Shown piece after piece: positions 45,508 to 55,090 of a DNA stretch of 64,000 nt. Where the stretch lies: positions 434,001 to 498,000 of the forward strand of contig NZ_AP027732.1 in assembly GCF_030296615.1 (NCBI RefSeq), in the 5' to 3' direction. Below the pieces are notes generated by a model. It made no database searches. It was not told where the DNA came from and saw only the letters and a list, made by a program, of their open reading frames with translations. Every line of letters starts with the position of its first letter. Positions within the stretch are counted from its first letter, which is position 1. The position numbers and the translations under genes are program-made. The stretch comes from Frondihabitans sucicola (GTDB lineage Bacteria > Actinomycetota > Actinomycetes > Actinomycetales > Microbacteriaceae).

Positions 45508-46110
45508 CTAGCCGCCCCAGAGGTGCCTCACGTGCGGCACGACGGTGAGAATGAGATCGGCGTCAATCTGCACGCGACTCTCTTCGATGCCCGCGAATGG
45601 CCATTGTGTAACGAGCTCAATCGGACCCGCTGGCGGAAGCGGATGCAGCCAGAGACCATCGCGGTGCGCGTAGCGTGAATCCGATCCACCATCGCTTCCG
45701 CCTATCGTCACCAGGCTGTGCTGATCCGTGGACAAGGCTGCGTCTTCGACTTCCTGAAACCGTGGCCGGTTGCCCGTCAGGCGCTGACCGTCAGCGAGGA
45801 GAACTCCGTACCGCAGCCGGGAGGCACGTGCTTCATCGTCGGACATGATCCGGCGTTCTTCGGTGAGGCGCCGAAAGTCCGCTCGACTCATGCCGTGTCG
45901 GCGCATTCTGCGCTCCAACGAAAATTCCACCCCATCGCTGAAGACCCGCACGGCCGCGAGCGCGATTGCAACGTGCTCGTTGGCTGCCAGCAGAGCGTTG
46001 ATCGGTGCTATTGCAGCTAATTCGTCGAAGGCGGGCTCCGACCTCGGGTCGCGCTCTGGCTCGTCTGCCTCAACGTCGGGTATCGCCGGATCCGGCTCGA
46101 AGAAAGTCAC
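45508..46110 (-). CDS. Hypothetical protein, 200 aa
   Basis: Unrecognised soluble protein with a conserved-looking core (VAIALAAVRVFSDGVEFSLERRMRR) and a C-terminal beta-rich part ending VPHVRHLWGG. High GC and codon pattern match the chromosome, so it lies outside the island. It probably belongs to a lineage-specific actinobacterial family. Confidence 0.6.
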   Translation of the reverse strand: MTFFEPDPAIPDVEADEPERDPRSEPAFDELAAIAPINALLAANEHVAIALAAVRVFSDGVEFSLERRMRRHGMSRADFRRLTEERRIMSDDEARASRLRYGVLLADGQRLTGNRPRFQEVEDAALSTDQHSLVTIGGSDGGSDSRYAHRDGLWLHPLPPAGPIELVTQWPFAGIEESRVQIDADLILTVVPHVRHLWGG

Positions 46111-46334
46111 GCTCTAAGGAGACCACTTCGCGTCGAGAGAGACAATGGCCGCACCCACCACGTGCACCTGGGGCTCCACCAGCCCTCCCACACGCCCAAG
46201 ACGACGTGACATGACAATGCACATTCAGATTCTCGTTCTCCCGCACGCTGGCTCATTACCGGGGCACCGACGTGGTGAAGGTGCTCGCGAACCGATGCTG
46301 AGGGGCGCAGTATCGCGCCCCGAGGTCCGTCGGC

Positions 46335-46913
46335 TCAGGCCTCTTCGGCGACGGGCGCGAGTGTCGGAACCTCCGTCGGGTACAGGCCGGCCGCGAAGCC
46401 GTAGACGCGGCCTCCGCCTCGGGGGATCTGGCCGAACTGACGCGCGAGGGCCTGAACCTCGAGCCAGAACTCGCGCACGTACTCGGCGGGGACGCGCGCG
46501 CGTACGAGGAGGCAACGCCGTTCGTCGTTGGCGTGAGCGTGTTCCGCCTCGGCCGCAGCCTCGGAGAGCCCGTTGATGGGCAGAACGGCGCGCTTGTCGG
46601 ATGAAGTGGTCAGCGCCCCGATGGAAATGGTGCGGGCGACACGGCCGTAGCAGCGCTCCTCGATCGCGCGCACGCGGCGAGTCCACACGACCCGGAGCAG
46701 CCGCGCAGCGACAATCACCTGCACGTGATGAGCCACGGTTTTTTTCGGTCGGCCGACGGCGGCAGCCATCTCGGTCACGGCGGCCGCCCGTTCGAGTACG
46801 AGTTCGATCAGTCGGCTTCTCAGCGGGTTCGCCGGCGCCTCGTGAGCCGCCGCGTTGGTGACGACCTTCTGCTCCCCGAGGTCGTAATCAGGGATTCGGC
46901 TGTTGAACGACAC
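46335..46913 (-). CDS. ArsR-like winged-helix regulator
   Basis: A 192-aa protein. The winged-helix core is near residues 30-75: LRSRLIELVLERAAAVTEMAAAVGRPKKTVAHHVQVIVAARLL. It is followed by a ligand or dimerisation domain ending in EVQALARQFGQI. Divergent from the dienelactone-hydrolase-family gene across 62 bases, which it may regulate. The gap 46111-46334 shows no gene. Confidence 0.7.
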   Translation of the reverse strand: MSFNSRIPDYDLGEQKVVTNAAAHEAPANPLRSRLIELVLERAAAVTEMAAAVGRPKKTVAHHVQVIVAARLLRVVWTRRVRAIEERCYGRVARTISIGALTTSSDKRAVLPINGLSEAAAEAEHAHANDERRCLLVRARVPAEYVREFWLEVQALARQFGQIPRGGGRVYGFAAGLYPTEVPTLAPVAEEA

Positions 46914-46975
46914 ACATGGACCGTTTTAGAGTCTCGGTACGCTCAATCATCGTCCGACGAATGGAGCCCTGTCCC

Positions 46976-47568
46976 ATGGCCGAAGTCGTCCTCTTCCACC
47001 ACGTGCAAGGTCTGACGCCCGGCGTGACCGCCCTCGCCGGCCGCCTCGCGGACGCGGGGCACACGGTGCACACCCCAGACCTCTTCGGCGGCCAGACGTT
47101 CGCCGAGCTGGAGGAGGGGTTCGCGTTCCTGCAGTCGCTCGACGCCGATGCGGTGCGGCGGCAGGCGGACGAGGCCGTGGCCGATCTCCCCGGTGCGCTG
47201 GTCTACGCGGGCGTCTCGTGGGGCGTCTCGCAGGCGCAGCGCCTTGCGCAGACCCGCCCGGGGCGCGCGGCGCCGTGTTCTTCGAGGCGTGCTTCCCGAT
47301 CACCGGCGAGTGGGCCTTCGGCCCGTGGCCCGAGTCGCTGCCCGTCCAGGTGCACGGAATGGACCACGACGAGTTCTTCGCCCTCGAGGGAGACCTCGAG
47401 GCGGCCCGCGAGCTCGTCGCGGCTGCCGGCACTCCGCTCGCCGAGGTGTTCACCTACCCCGGCGACGCGCACCTCTTCACCGACAGCTCGCTGCCCTCGT
47501 ACGACGAGGGCGCTACGGATCTCGCCGTCGACCGCGTCCAGCGGTTCCTGGCTGAGCTTCAGGCCTGA
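46976..47568 (+). CDS. Dienelactone hydrolase-family protein
   Basis: An alpha/beta hydrolase of about 197 aa: start VLFHHVQGLTPGV, nucleophile elbow GVSWG, catalytic Asp region VHGMDHDEFF and His in YPGDAHLFTD. True dienelactone hydrolases have Cys at the elbow; this one has Ser. Frame breaks at a G4 run (47260-47263); one more G joins QTRPG to ARGAVFFEACFP. ATG at 46976. Confidence 0.82.
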
Positions 47569-47648
47569 CCGCCGCGACGGCTGAGCTCCGCCAGGCCCGA
47601 GCGCGCCGACGACTACCTCGACACCGTGCTCGGGGGCATCGCCGTCCG

Positions 47649-48494
47649 CTAGGCGGCCACCGACGCCCTCCGTCGCACCTCCCGGGTGGCCCACCGGACG
47701 AAAGCGGCGGTCAGGTCGGCGAGGGCCGGATCCGCACGGTTCGTCGCAGGATCGAAGGGCGAGCGCCGATGCAGGATCGCGACGGTGACGAGATCCTGGA
47801 ATTCCGACGGAGCCACCTGGTCGCGAACCCAGGCCGCCGCTTCGCCCTTGCTCGCGACGGTGCCGAAGGTCGCCGCCCAGAGCAGCCGGCAGTGAGTCAG
47901 CACGACGTAAGGCTGGGCCCAGCCGTCGTGGAGCGCCTCGGGCTCCCCGCGGATCCAGGCCGCTCTGACGCCGGCCTGCTCGGCGGCCTCGGCCCGGAGC
48001 GCCGCCGGATCCACGGGCGGGACGAGGCGATGCGCGGGAGGGCCGGTCAGCGGGACGGCGGCCTCGCGCAGCAGCCATCTCGAATTCCACGTGTCGTCGT
48101 GGCGCGAGCGTTCCATCGCGGAGCTCCCATTGTCGACGTACAGCCACGCGTCGTGCGCGCCGACGGCGTCGCCCAGCGCGTGCGCCGAGACCCAACTGCC
48201 TTCGAGGTGGCGCGCCCAGTGCTCGCTCCGATCGGGCAGGATCGCGTGCACCTCGCGCGCCGACGCCTCTTCCGTTCCGGTCAGGTCGTGATCCGACACC
48301 ACCAGGAAGTCGACGTCGCTCGCCTCGTCGCCGGCGTCGATGGCGAACGAGCCGGTGAGGTAGACGCCGACGAGGCCGTCGCCCAGCACACGGCGCGCCC
48401 CCTCGGTGAGGGCAGCCAGAACGGCCGCCAGGGAGGCAGCCTCGGCATCGCCGACCTGCGGCTGCAGAACAGCGGTGATCGACGACGGCGCCAT
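47649..48494 (-). CDS. Nucleotidyltransferase, AadA/ANT(3'')-like with DUF4111
   Basis: A 281-aa protein with the polymerase-beta nucleotidyltransferase motif GSFAIDAGDEASDVDFLV (about residue 48) and a helical DUF4111-like C-terminal domain (VVLTHCRLLWAATFGTVASKGEAAAW), the layout of aminoglycoside (3'') adenylyltransferases. Chromosomal homologues often have other or no resistance substrate. Confidence 0.75.
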   Translation of the reverse strand: MAPSSITAVLQPQVGDAEAASLAAVLAALTEGARRVLGDGLVGVYLTGSFAIDAGDEASDVDFLVVSDHDLTGTEEASAREVHAILPDRSEHWARHLEGSWVSAHALGDAVGAHDAWLYVDNGSSAMERSRHDDTWNSRWLLREAAVPLTGPPAHRLVPPVDPAALRAEAAEQAGVRAAWIRGEPEALHDGWAQPYVVLTHCRLLWAATFGTVASKGEAAAWVRDQVAPSEFQDLVTVAILHRRSPFDPATNRADPALADLTAAFVRWATREVRRRASVAA

Positions 48495-48572
48495 GGCATC
48501 CGACGATAGTCGTCTCGGGGATAGAGCCTTCCGCTCCGGGCGGGGATCCCGCGGATGTAGTAGACGGGGCGG

Positions 48573-50255
48573 ATGAGTTCAACCAATGAGGGTTCGAAAT
48601 CCGGTGGCACCGTGAAGTTGAAGCGGCACGTCGGCGTGGTCGGGCTGCTGTTCGCGGCGATCGGGTCGATCATCGGATCGGGCTGGCTGTTCGGCGCGTT
48701 CAACGCGTCTGCGATCGCGGGGCCGGCAGCGCTGTTCTCCTGGCTGATCGCGGGTGTCATGATCCTGCTGATCGCCCTGACCTACGCGGAGCTCGGGCCG
48801 ATGTTCCCGATCTCCGGCGGCGTCGTGCGGTATCCACATCTCGTCTGGGGATCCTTCACGAGCTATTCGCTCGGCTTCATCACGTGGATCTCGACCGTCG
48901 CGGTGCCGGCGATCGAAGTCGAGGGTGCGCTCACCTACGCGACGAAGTTCGCCGGGTTCACGTCGGCCAAGACGGTCAACGGCGACACGGTGCACGTCCT
49001 GACACCGCTCGGCTTCGTCGTGGCGGCCCTGCTCCTGGCCCTCTTCGTCGTCGTCAACTACTTCGGAGTCCGCCTGTTCACCCAGATCAACAACGTGCTG
49101 GTGTGGTGGAAGCTCGGCGTGATCCTGCTGGTCATCGTGGTGTTCCTCTTCACGGCCCTGAGCACCACCCGGATGGGAAGCCCCTCCAACTTCACGTCGC
49201 ACGGGTTCGCGCCCGGTGGTTTCCAGGGCATCTTCGTCGCCATCTCGACCGCGGGGATCACCTTCTCGTTCCTCGGCTTCCGACAGGGGATCGAGCTGGC
49301 CGGCGAGAGCAAGAACCCGTCGCGAAACATTCCGATCGCGGTCATCGGCTCGGTGCTCATCACGTCGGTGATCTACGCGCTCCTGCAGGTGGCCTTCACG
49401 CTCGGCGTTCCCGCCGCGCTGCTCGGCAAATCAGGCGGCTGGGAGAAGCTGACCTTCACGAACGACTTCGGACCCCTGGCGGCCATCTCGACGATCGCCG
49501 GCCTCGGCTGGCTCGCCGCGCTGCTGTATCTCGACGCGATCATCTCGCCCGCGGACACCGGGCTGGTCTACACGACCATCGCCTCTCGGGTGTCCTACGC
49601 GCTCGGCAAGAACGGCAACGCTCCCGCGTGGCTCTCGACGAACAACAAGTTCGGAGTTCCGTACTGGGGCCTGGTCGTCACGTTCGTGGCGGGACTCTTC
49701 CTGCTCCTGCCGTTCCCGAGCTGGCAGCAGCTCGTCGGGTTCATCACGAGTGCGACCGTCATCTCGTTCGGCGTGGGGCCGCTCGTGCTCGGGGCGCTGC
49801 GGCGCGAGATGCCCGAACGCGAGCGCCCGTTCCGGCTGCCCGGCGGCGACGCGATCCCGCTGCTGGCCTTCTACGCGGCGAACATGATCATCTACTGGGG
49901 CGGCTGGTCCACGAACTCGAAGCTCTTCGTCACGATCCTGATCGGCTACGTCCTCCTCGTCGTCTTCCAGCTCTCGGGACGACGGAAGGCCAACCGGCCG
50001 CTGCTCGAGTTCAAGGCGGGAGCCGTGTGGGTCCTTCCGTGGTTCGCGGCGATGGCGCTGATCAGCTACTTCTTCGATCCTGCGACTCACCCGAGCCTGT
50101 TCAACTGGGTGTTCCTGATCAACATCGTCGTCACGGTCGCCGTCTACTACCTCGCGATGCGCATGCGGCTGCCCCGCGACCGGGTCGACGAGCACATCCG
50201 CGACGCCGAGAACGAGTCGCTCGAAGAGGAGGAGGAGACGGCCGTCGGTGCGTAG
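48573..50255 (+). CDS. APC-superfamily amino acid permease
   Basis: A 560-aa secondary transporter. First helix carries GSIIGSGWLFG, the substrate-binding unwound segment of APC proteins; about twelve to thirteen helices follow, with the inverted-repeat-like ISPADTGLVYTT. Charged C-terminal tail with EDAENESLEEEEE character. Most similar in layout to aspartate:proton/amino-acid permeases; the amino acid is not determined. Confidence 0.88.
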   Translation: MSSTNEGSKSGGTVKLKRHVGVVGLLFAAIGSIIGSGWLFGAFNASAIAGPAALFSWLIAGVMILLIALTYAELGPMFPISGGVVRYPHLVWGSFTSYSLGFITWISTVAVPAIEVEGALTYATKFAGFTSAKTVNGDTVHVLTPLGFVVAALLLALFVVVNYFGVRLFTQINNVLVWWKLGVILLVIVVFLFTALSTTRMGSPSNFTSHGFAPGGFQGIFVAISTAGITFSFLGFRQGIELAGESKNPSRNIPIAVIGSVLITSVIYALLQVAFTLGVPAALLGKSGGWEKLTFTNDFGPLAAISTIAGLGWLAALLYLDAIISPADTGLVYTTIASRVSYALGKNGNAPAWLSTNNKFGVPYWGLVVTFVAGLFLLLPFPSWQQLVGFITSATVISFGVGPLVLGALRREMPERERPFRLPGGDAIPLLAFYAANMIIYWGGWSTNSKLFVTILIGYVLLVVFQLSGRRKANRPLLEFKAGAVWVLPWFAAMALISYFFDPATHPSLFNWVFLINIVVTVAVYYLAMRMRLPRDRVDEHIRDAENESLEEEEETAVGA

Positions 50256-50349
50256 GGCCTGTCGGCCTCTAGCGTCGCAATCCTGCTCGAGGGCGGCGCG
50301 ACGTCCGAGCGCGTCGCGATCTCACGACGGGTGTTCCTAAGCTGTCAGG

Positions 50350-51087
50350 ATGGACGGACTCCTTCCCGGCGGGAACATGAACGCGGTCGAGCGGAGCGGC
50401 GACACCGTCCTCCGCACCGCCGGCCCGTGGACGCCGACGGTCCACCGCTACCTCGACCACCTCGCCCTCGCGGGGATCGACTGGGCGCCGCGCCCCGTCG
50501 GCATCGAAGCCGGTCGTGAACGGCTCACCTTCGTCGACGGCGACGTGCCTCTCTACCCTCTTCCGGCGTGGGTCTGGGCCGACTCGGTCCTCGTGGAAGC
50601 TGCGCGCCGACTTCGGGCGCTCCACGACGCGAGCGTCGGGTTCGCCCTCGACGGGGCCGTCTGGCAGTCCCCGGCCAAGATCCCGGCGGAAGTCATCTGC
50701 CACAACGATTTCGCACCCCACAATCTCGCTTTCGCCGACGCCGTGTTCGTCGGAGCCATCGACTTCGACCAGTGCTCTCCCGGCCCCCGCCTCTGGGACA
50801 TCGCCTACCTCGCGACCAGGATCGCCCCGCTCACGGAGGCGACGCCCGATGGCGCTCCGAGCATGGACGACGCCCGCCGCCGGGTCGACCTGCTACTTAC
50901 GTCCTACGGATCCGACGCGAGCTGGAACGACGTCCTGCGAGTCGCGATCATCCGGCTCGTCGACCTGGCCGAGCTGTCGGTTCGAAAGTCCGTGGAGCTC
51001 GGCAAGCCGCACCTTCGCGACGACGCTGCGGCGTACGAGCGCGACGCGGAGTTCCTCCGGGGTTTCCGAGATGCCGACGCTCTCTGA
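50350..51087 (+). CDS. APH-family phosphotransferase
   Basis: A 245-aa protein kinase-like phosphotransferase: catalytic loop CHNDFAPHNL, with the metal-binding IDFDQ after it, the pair that defines aminoglycoside/choline-type APH enzymes. The N-lobe is short. ATG at 50350 chosen; ATG 50377 (MNAVERSG) is also possible. Native substrate unknown. Confidence 0.8.
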   Translation: MDGLLPGGNMNAVERSGDTVLRTAGPWTPTVHRYLDHLALAGIDWAPRPVGIEAGRERLTFVDGDVPLYPLPAWVWADSVLVEAARRLRALHDASVGFALDGAVWQSPAKIPAEVICHNDFAPHNLAFADAVFVGAIDFDQCSPGPRLWDIAYLATRIAPLTEATPDGAPSMDDARRRVDLLLTSYGSDASWNDVLRVAIIRLVDLAELSVRKSVELGKPHLRDDAAAYERDAEFLRGFRDADAL

Positions 51088-51212
51088 GGCGACCGCCCTC
51101 CGCCGTGCTCGAGGTGGCCGGGCCGCCCCCGTTCGGGTGCATCCGGGCGTTTCGGCCGACGAGTTTCGTGAAACCACTGTGAAAGATGTGACGGATGTGA
51201 CAGTCTCGATCG

Positions 51213-52556
51213 ATGCCTCCGATCGAACCGACGACCGAACCGCTGCGCGCACGGAAGCGATTCGCGACGATCGCGCTGGCCCTCGCCATCGCTCTTCCCG
51301 CTCTCATCGCCGTTCCCGCCGAGGCCGACGGGTTCCCCACCTGGGATGAGGTCGAGGCCGCGCGCAGCAGCGAATCGGCCAAGCAGGGGCAGATCTCACG
51401 GCTGACCGGCGCGATCTCGCAGCTTCAGCAGGCCACCTCGGCTGCCGCCGCCCGCGCCGAGAAGAGCGGCGCCGACTATCAGAAGGCGCAGGATGCCCTG
51501 GACGACGCCAGCGGCGCCTACGACAAGCTCGCCCGAGAGCTCGACGACGCCCGGACCGAGGCCAAGCGCTCGGCCGAGACCGTGGGTCAGGTAGCAGCTT
51601 CTCTCGCCAAGCCGGGTGCCGGAAGCCCCACCGTGACCCTGCTCTCCGGAGAGGGCGACCCGGGCGAGATCCTGCGAGGCCTCGGCCTGTCGAACCAGGT
51701 CGGCCGGAAGGTGGCCCGCCTCCAGGACGACGCCGTGCAGGCCGCCCGTGTCGTCACGTCCACGTCGAACCAGGCCAAGGTCGCGAAGGAAGCCCGCCAG
51801 AAGCAGTCGAAAGCGGCAGCCGCCGCCCTCGAAGAGGCGACCTCGGCGAGCCGGGCCGCTGCTGCCGCCGAGGACGCCGAGCGCAGCAACCTCGGCGTGA
51901 TGCAGGCGCAGCTCGCGACCCTGCGAAACGACGCCCTGTCGATCGAAGAGGGGTACCAGGAGGGTGTCGCCGCCCGAGCCGCGGCCGCGGCCGCCGAGGC
52001 GGCGCGCGTCGAGAAGATCCGGCAGGCAGCCGCCGCCGCGGAAGCCGAGCGTCGACGTGCCGCCGCGGCCAATCCCGTGACTCCGGCGCGCCCCTCGCCG
52101 CCAGTCCCCTCCACCGGCGGAGGCTCGGGAGGCGGCTCCTCCTCGGCCAACGGCTGGACCCGGCCGATCACGTCGTACAGCTTCTACCAGGCCTACGGCT
52201 ACCGCATGCACCCCGTGTACCACACGTACAAATTGCACGCCGGCGCCGACTTCAGCGCCGGCTGCGGCACCCCGATCTACGCGACATCGGCCGGGACGGT
52301 GACCTACGCCGGCGCCTACGGCGGCTACGGCAACCTGATCATCATCGATCACGGAAACGGCGTCACGAGCGCCTACGGCCACGTGTTCCCCAGCGGCATC
52401 TACGTGCGCGCCGGCCAGCGCGTGTCCGAGGGGCAGAACATCGCCGGTGTCGGAAACGCCGGCGTCTCGACGGGCTGCCACCTGCACTTCGAGGTCCGGC
52501 GCGGCGGCATCGCCACCGATCCGATGGCCTTCCTCCGCACCAAGGGCGTCGGCTGA
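51213..52556 (+). CDS. M23-family peptidoglycan endopeptidase with coiled coil
   Basis: A 447-aa exported protein. Signal peptide with hydrophobic core (FATIALALAIALPALIA), long coiled coil (residues about 50-295, with an Ala/Glu-rich section), Gly/Ser linker, and a C-terminal LytM/M23 domain with the zinc ligands in HAGADF and HLHFEV. Cleaves or regulates cleavage of peptidoglycan, as in FtsX-linked RipC-like hydrolases. Confidence 0.9.
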   Translation: MPPIEPTTEPLRARKRFATIALALAIALPALIAVPAEADGFPTWDEVEAARSSESAKQGQISRLTGAISQLQQATSAAAARAEKSGADYQKAQDALDDASGAYDKLARELDDARTEAKRSAETVGQVAASLAKPGAGSPTVTLLSGEGDPGEILRGLGLSNQVGRKVARLQDDAVQAARVVTSTSNQAKVAKEARQKQSKAAAAALEEATSASRAAAAAEDAERSNLGVMQAQLATLRNDALSIEEGYQEGVAARAAAAAAEAARVEKIRQAAAAAEAERRRAAAANPVTPARPSPPVPSTGGGSGGGSSSANGWTRPITSYSFYQAYGYRMHPVYHTYKLHAGADFSAGCGTPIYATSAGTVTYAGAYGGYGNLIIIDHGNGVTSAYGHVFPSGIYVRAGQRVSEGQNIAGVGNAGVSTGCHLHFEVRRGGIATDPMAFLRTKGVG

Positions 52557-52591
52557 TCCGGTGGGTCCGAGCCGGGTCTTCTCGGGGCAGG

Positions 52592-53311
52592 TCACTGCTC
52601 CAGACGGAACGCGACCTGCTGCACGAGCGCGTCGTCCGGGAGGCCGGGGTAGTGCCGCCGTAGGCCTGCCCGGAGGAGGTCCGGCGACGGGGCGTTCTCG
52701 AGAACGGCGTCCGCCTGCGTGAGCTCGTCGACGCGGCGGTCCTCGACCCGATCGACACGTGCCGGGAGGGTGCGGAACCCGTCGGCGTCTTCGAAGACGA
52801 GCAGGACGGGGCCGACGTCGATCGGATCGCGGTAGCGGAGCGTGGCCGTCTTCCGGCCGGCCACGATGTCGTCGTAGTAGCGGCTGTCGAATCGGACCAG
52901 CCGGGCGACGCTGCTGTCGGGATACCGGTATTCGTGCGGCAGGAGTTCGCGGATCGGCACGCTGTCGGGACCATCGGCCGTCGGCACGATGACGAACACG
53001 TCGGGATGCAGATCGAGCAGCACCTGGCGGCAGCGACCGCACGGAGGGATGACGCCTCGACCTCGATCCCCCACTGCCACGATGGTGACCAGGCGTTCCG
53101 GGCCGGCGGCGGCGGCAGCGCCGAGCGTCACCAGCTCGGCACAGGGGCCCCCGTTGAAGTGGGAGACGTTGACGCCGGTGTGGATCCTGCCCAGGGTGTC
53201 CATGGCGGCGGACGCCACGGTGTGCGTCGGATCTCCGTGCAACGACGTCGCGGCGACCTCGACGGCGGCGTCGAGCACCCTCTTCTCGTTTTCGACAAGC
53301 ATGTGCTCCAT
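52592..53311 (-). CDS. Cytidine deaminase fused to ASCH domain
   Basis: A 239-aa two-domain protein. Residues about 5-125 form a cytidine/blasticidin-type deaminase: catalytic Glu and Cys in GGPCAEL (C57, E59) and PPCGRCRQ (C91, C94). Residues 135-239 are an ASCH domain with AGRKTATLR (K154, T157) and LEN (E205). From memory of E. coli YqfB, an N4-acetylcytidine amidohydrolase, the catalytic Lys, Thr and Glu sit at equivalent places. So it may turn N4-acetylcytidine into cytidine and then uridine in one chain. An ATG at 53302 is an alternative start. Confidence 0.82.
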   Translation of the reverse strand: MEHMLVENEKRVLDAAVEVAATSLHGDPTHTVASAAMDTLGRIHTGVNVSHFNGGPCAELVTLGAAAAAGPERLVTIVAVGDRGRGVIPPCGRCRQVLLDLHPDVFVIVPTADGPDSVPIRELLPHEYRYPDSSVARLVRFDSRYYDDIVAGRKTATLRYRDPIDVGPVLLVFEDADGFRTLPARVDRVEDRRVDELTQADAVLENAPSPDLLRAGLRRHYPGLPDDALVQQVAFRLEQ

Positions 53312-53365
53312 CCTCGCCCTTCGGGACACCGACGCAGAATCGCGCGACCCCGGCGAGCGCCCTCC

Positions 53366-54139
53366 TCAGCCCAGCAGGCGGCGGAACTCGCTGACGTCGC
53401 CGCCGAAGACGTCCGCGTCGACACGCGCCGTCCCGTGCCCGTCGAGGTGGACCCCCTCGCGATCGGACCACTGCCACAGCGTCCATCGCCCCGAGGCGGT
53501 CAGGAACGGCGGGGACAAAATCGACCGGATCCACAGCGGGTTGCGCGGAAACGCCGCCTGGAGATACCGCTTGTTCCAGCCTGCGGTCGCATAGAGCACG
53601 GGTGCGGTGCCGTAGTGCGCTGCCACCGCGACGACCAGTTCGCGAACCATCTTTCTCACCTTCGCGACCGGCGGCGGATGTGCGCAGTAGCGCCCGTAGC
53701 ACTCGACGTCGATCGCGATGGGGAGGTCGCCTGGGCGCAGCGCGACGGTGTCGAAGAGGTGGTCGGCCTGCTGCGCCGCCGGACTGTCGAGGCTGAGGAA
53801 GTGGTACGCCCCCGCGGTGATGCCCGTCTCGTGGACGCTTTTCCAGTTGCGCGCGAATCGGGCGTCCGTGTACGAGGAACCCTCCGTCGCCTTGATGTAC
53901 GCGAACGAGACCTCCTGCCGGGCCACCAGCGGCCAGTCGATCCTGCCCTGGTAGGCCGACACATCGATACCGCGGACCGGGTACCTGTGCGCGAACCACC
54001 GATTGGGCCACAGGGTCCCGTTCACGGTCAGCGCCACGAGGACGACGCCGACGATCAGCAGGATCCCGCCGCGAAGCAGCACGCCGACCCGGCGCCGCAG
54101 TCGTCCTGATCGTGGGGCACTGCCCGTGAGGTTCGTCAT
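53366..54139 (-). CDS. GH25 lysozyme (membrane-anchored muramidase)
   Basis: A 257-aa protein: a basic N-terminus, one membrane segment (residues about 20-45: ILLIVGVVLVALTVNGT), then a GH25 fold starting VRGIDVSAYQGRIDW, with acid residues in FAYIKATEG and IAIDVECYG and the final WTLWQWSDRE. It splits the peptidoglycan glycan strand. ATG at 54139 chosen; upstream extension lacks signal-peptide features. Confidence 0.85.
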   Translation of the reverse strand: MTNLTGSAPRSGRLRRRVGVLLRGGILLIVGVVLVALTVNGTLWPNRWFAHRYPVRGIDVSAYQGRIDWPLVARQEVSFAYIKATEGSSYTDARFARNWKSVHETGITAGAYHFLSLDSPAAQQADHLFDTVALRPGDLPIAIDVECYGRYCAHPPPVAKVRKMVRELVVAVAAHYGTAPVLYATAGWNKRYLQAAFPRNPLWIRSILSPPFLTASGRWTLWQWSDREGVHLDGHGTARVDADVFGGDVSEFRRLLG

Positions 54140-54265
54140 CGCGACGAGTCCAGCAGCGGTCGGGAACGGGCCGCATCGATCATTCGGATGACGTTCGCGC
54201 GCCGCGTGGAGGATGCGGCGCGGCTTGTGCCTCTCCCCCGCCACCTCCCTGCACCCCTCCCTCCC

Positions 54266-54355
54266 CTCCCGAAATCGAAGGGGATTTTCGCCGGGCGGCC
54301 CCTGCGGGCCCATGAACCGCGGGCAGGATCGAGAATCCCCTTCGATTTCGGGAGG
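54266..54355. repeat. Dispersed hairpin element, family A, copy 3
   Basis: Inverted repeat with arms 54266-54292 and 54331-54355; the core GAAATCGAAGGGGATTTTCG is shared with copy 1, and the right arm differs by one base (GAGAATCC in place of GAAAATCC). It lies between the GH25 start and the end of the RibD-like reductase, in a 260-base gap with no gene. Unlike copies 1 and 2 it is not between convergent genes. Confidence 0.88.
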
Positions 54356-54399
54356 AGGGAGGCGGTGGAGGGGAGACAGCAGCGCGTCGGCGCGAGCGA

Positions 54400-54996
54400 T
54401 CAGACAGCACCCCGCACCGCATAGCGGTGGAGCGTCACGCCCTGGCTGAACGTCTGCTGCTCGAGGAGGTCGAGCTGGAGGGGCTCGGCCAGCTCGTCGA
54501 AGAGCGGACGGCCCGCGCCGAGGACGACCGGGTGCGTGAAGAGCAGGAGTTCGTCGAGCAGGTGCGCCCCGAGCAGCTGGGTCGCAAGGGTGGCACCCCC
54601 GACGCCGATGTCTCCTGCGCTGTCTCGGCGCAGCGCGGCGAGCTGCTCGATGGCGTCGTCGTCCCCGCCGATGATCCGGGTGTTGTGTTCCGCCGCCGAC
54701 CGGGTTCGGGACACCAGCACCTTGGGCATGTCCGTCCAGATCTCGCCGTACTCGCGGGCGAAGCCGGGCAGCGACTGATCGGTCCGGGCGTCGGGCCAGA
54801 ACGGGTCCATCATGTCGAACACGACGCGGCCCTGGACCATCATCGACAGGGCGCGCGCCCGGGAATTGAATTCGAGGTGAAGGGGCTCATCGAGGCGGAT
54901 CCAGTCGGGGCCGCTGAGATCGTCGTGTTCGCCCTTTTCACGTTCGATGAAGAGATCGAGCGAGACGTTCATCCAGTACACGAACCGGCCGGGCAT
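54400..54996 (-). CDS. Dihydrofolate reductase/RibD C-terminal family reductase
   Basis: A 198-aa protein of the RibD-C/DHFR-like family found across actinobacteria: YWMNVSLDLFIE at the N-terminus, VQGRVVFDMMDPFWPDA, and the cofactor-binding GVGGATLATQLL near residue 145. AAGGAG five bases before the ATG at 54996 fixes the start. NADPH-dependent reductase, substrate unknown. Confidence 0.8.
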   Translation of the reverse strand: MPGRFVYWMNVSLDLFIEREKGEHDDLSGPDWIRLDEPLHLEFNSRARALSMMVQGRVVFDMMDPFWPDARTDQSLPGFAREYGEIWTDMPKVLVSRTRSAAEHNTRIIGGDDDAIEQLAALRRDSAGDIGVGGATLATQLLGAHLLDELLLFTHPVVLGAGRPLFDELAEPLQLDLLEQQTFSQGVTLHRYAVRGAV

Positions 54997-55090
54997 GAGC
55001 ACTCCTTCGTCGGACTCCCACCGCACCACGGAGGATCCGTCGTGCGTCTTCGCCCGAGATGCTAGTCGCGCCGCGACGACGACGACGGCG

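Noticed and set aside
51396-54176. A 926-aa minus-strand ORF
   Set aside because: It runs antisense through the M23 peptidase gene and out of frame through the deaminase and GH25 genes; repetitive Arg/Pro/Gly composition is typical of high-GC shadow frames.
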